The position numbers were made by a program, and so were the translations under genes. From the NCBI GenBank assembly GCA_905373185.1, contig CAJPSE010000116.1, positions 1 to 5,796 on the forward strand: DNA of 5,796 nt, read 5' to 3'. Shown in pieces: positions 5,140 to 5,796 of the stretch. The stretch's first letter is position 1, and every line of letters starts with the position of its first letter. The notes under the pieces were generated by a model, which did no database searches, had not been told where the DNA came from, and saw nothing but the letters and a program-made list of their open reading frames with translations. The stretch comes from an uncultured Fretibacterium sp. GTDB taxonomy: Bacteria > Synergistota > Synergistia > Synergistales > Aminobacteriaceae.

Positions 5140-5702
5140 CAGGGCTGTACAATCGCTCCTACCTGGAACAGATCCTCAACGAGAGCGTCCGGCATGCCGA
5201 GAAGATGGGGAAGAACCTTTCCTTCATCATGCTCGACATCGATCATTTCAAAAATTTCAACGACACGTGGGGACACCAGGAGGGGGACCGGGCACTTGCG
5301 TTCGTGGCCCGGATCATCCGGGATTCCCTTAGGGAACAGGACGTCGCCACACGCTACGGAGGGGAGGAGTTCAGCATCGTTCTGGCCGGGGCGGACCTGC
5401 TCATCGCAAACATCGTTGCGGAACGAATCCGCAGAAGCTGCGAGACCCGCTCCCTCTCTCTCGGCAAGTACAAGACCCTGACGGTCTCGCTGGGGATCTC
5501 CCTGTTCCGCCCCGGGGAGACGCCGGAAAGTCTGATTCGGCGAGCCGACGAGGCCCTCTATCGGGCAAAGAGGAATGGGCGAAACCGCGCGGAAGCGGAG
5601 GCTCCTCGACCGTCCCATGCCCCCCGGAAACCTTCGCTGTCCCCCTCAGCGGCCGACGGCTCCCCCCGTCCCCAAGCCCCGAAAAAAGGGTCGGAACGAT
5701 AG
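5034..5702 (+). CDS. GGDEF diguanylate cyclase half (continuation of the DISM sensor gene)
   Basis: Cytoplasmic output domain making cyclic di-GMP from two GTP. Read in the -1 frame from 5034, a linker (RKLFESRARFDNYNLLQAQ) leads to DGLTGLYNR, the usual GGDEF entry motif. LDIDHFKNFND follows, with the metal-binding Asp, and then the active-site GGEEF at about residues 500-504 of the joined chain. REQD ending five residues before GGEEF is an RxxD inhibitory I-site, so product feedback is expected. The domain ends with ADEALYRAKRNGRN, followed by a Pro/Ser/Arg-rich tail of about 35 residues that looks disordered. The frame has no ATG, GTG or TTG between the slip site and ATG 5205, and that ATG lies inside the domain after DGLTGLYNR. 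An independent gene could therefore not encode a whole cyclase, so this is one gene with the preceding entry. Confidence 0.85.
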   Translation, partial: SILRKLFESRARFDNYNLLQAQSAHYRELSQRDGLTGLYNRSYLEQILNESVRHAEKMGKNLSFIMLDIDHFKNFNDTWGHQEGDRALAFVARIIRDSLREQDVATRYGGEEFSIVLAGADLLIANIVAERIRRSCETRSLSLGKYKTLTVSLGISLFRPGETPESLIRRADEALYRAKRNGRNRAEAEAPRPSHAPRKPSLSPSAADGSPRPQAPKKGSER

Positions 5703-5719
5703 AACGGGGAGGCGCGGGC

Positions 5720-5796
5720 ATGGCGTTCTACATCGGGGTGGATATCGGCGTGTTCGGCATCGACGAGGTGTACAACCAGCAGCGCCTGAACGACAT
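5720..5796 (+). CDS. N-terminus of an unidentified protein, truncated by window end
   Basis: ATG 5720 is preceded by GGGGAGG with 7-nt spacing and lies 17 nt after the cyclase stop, so it is probably in the same operon. Only 25 residues are visible, beginning MAFYIGVDIG and continuing VFGIDEVYNQQRLND. The YIGVDIG opening resembles the first strand of actin-like ATPase/sugar-kinase folds, but what follows lacks the expected phosphate-loop pattern, so no family is assigned. Confidence 0.5.
   Translation, partial: MAFYIGVDIGVFGIDEVYNQQRLND

Noticed and set aside
1..5796. CRISPR array, tRNA, rRNA or insertion sequence
   Set aside because: No repeated spacer-length units, no tRNA cloverleaf, no rRNA segments and no transposase motifs were seen.

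Overview
The window comes from a bacterial chromosome with GC-rich genes, most easily read as an anaerobe-type genome. The clues are a Cst1-type I-B CRISPR-Cas locus and a 7TM-DISM/GGDEF signalling protein. Synergistota or a high-GC clostridial lineage is plausible, but I cannot assign it from sequence alone.

Layout. Positions 1-1585 (minus) hold most of cas8b (Cst1 family, two CXXC pairs), running off the left edge. Positions 1586-2040 form an AT-rich interval between cas8b and cas6 that is not empty. It contains a 68-codon ORF (minus) behind a near-consensus sigma70 promoter. On the plus strand it contains a degenerate type I-B repeat followed by a spacer-like stretch. Positions 2041-2784 (minus) encode Cas6, and 2790-3575 (minus) encode a fumarylacetoacetate-hydrolase-family enzyme only 5 nt upstream of cas6. 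Positions 3576-3861 are a divergent intergenic region with promoters. Positions 3862-5702 (plus) encode a 7TM-DISM diguanylate cyclase split by a -1 frame change at a T7 run. A further plus-strand gene starts at 5720 and leaves the right edge. No CRISPR array lies in the window.

Main result. The cas6-cas8 gap looks like a CreTA-type module (CRISPR-regulated toxin with a crRNA-like antitoxin RNA). The spacer-like stretch following the degenerate repeat matches the promoter of the small ORF at 17 of the first 23 positions. The matching site has CCT at the PAM position and covers the -35 box. Spacer position 1 was set from the repeat alignment, and the remaining mismatches then include positions 6, 12, 18 and 24, exactly the bases that Cascade flips out of the crRNA-target hybrid. 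The small ORF has tandem AGA codons just after its start, as in the known CreT RNA toxin, and also encodes a basic peptide with an amphipathic C-terminal helix. Cascade carrying this RNA should therefore sit on the promoter. Because that promoter also reads into cas8b, the same circuit could act as cas autorepression, as toxin repression, or as both.

How the genes work together. Cas6 would process crRNAs and possibly the crRNA-like RNA. Cas8b, with Cas7 and Cas5 presumably encoded beyond the left edge, would form the effector. A purine-rich ribosome binding site inside cas8b may start a separate small subunit. The FAH-family enzyme and the cyclase have no evident functional link to CRISPR.
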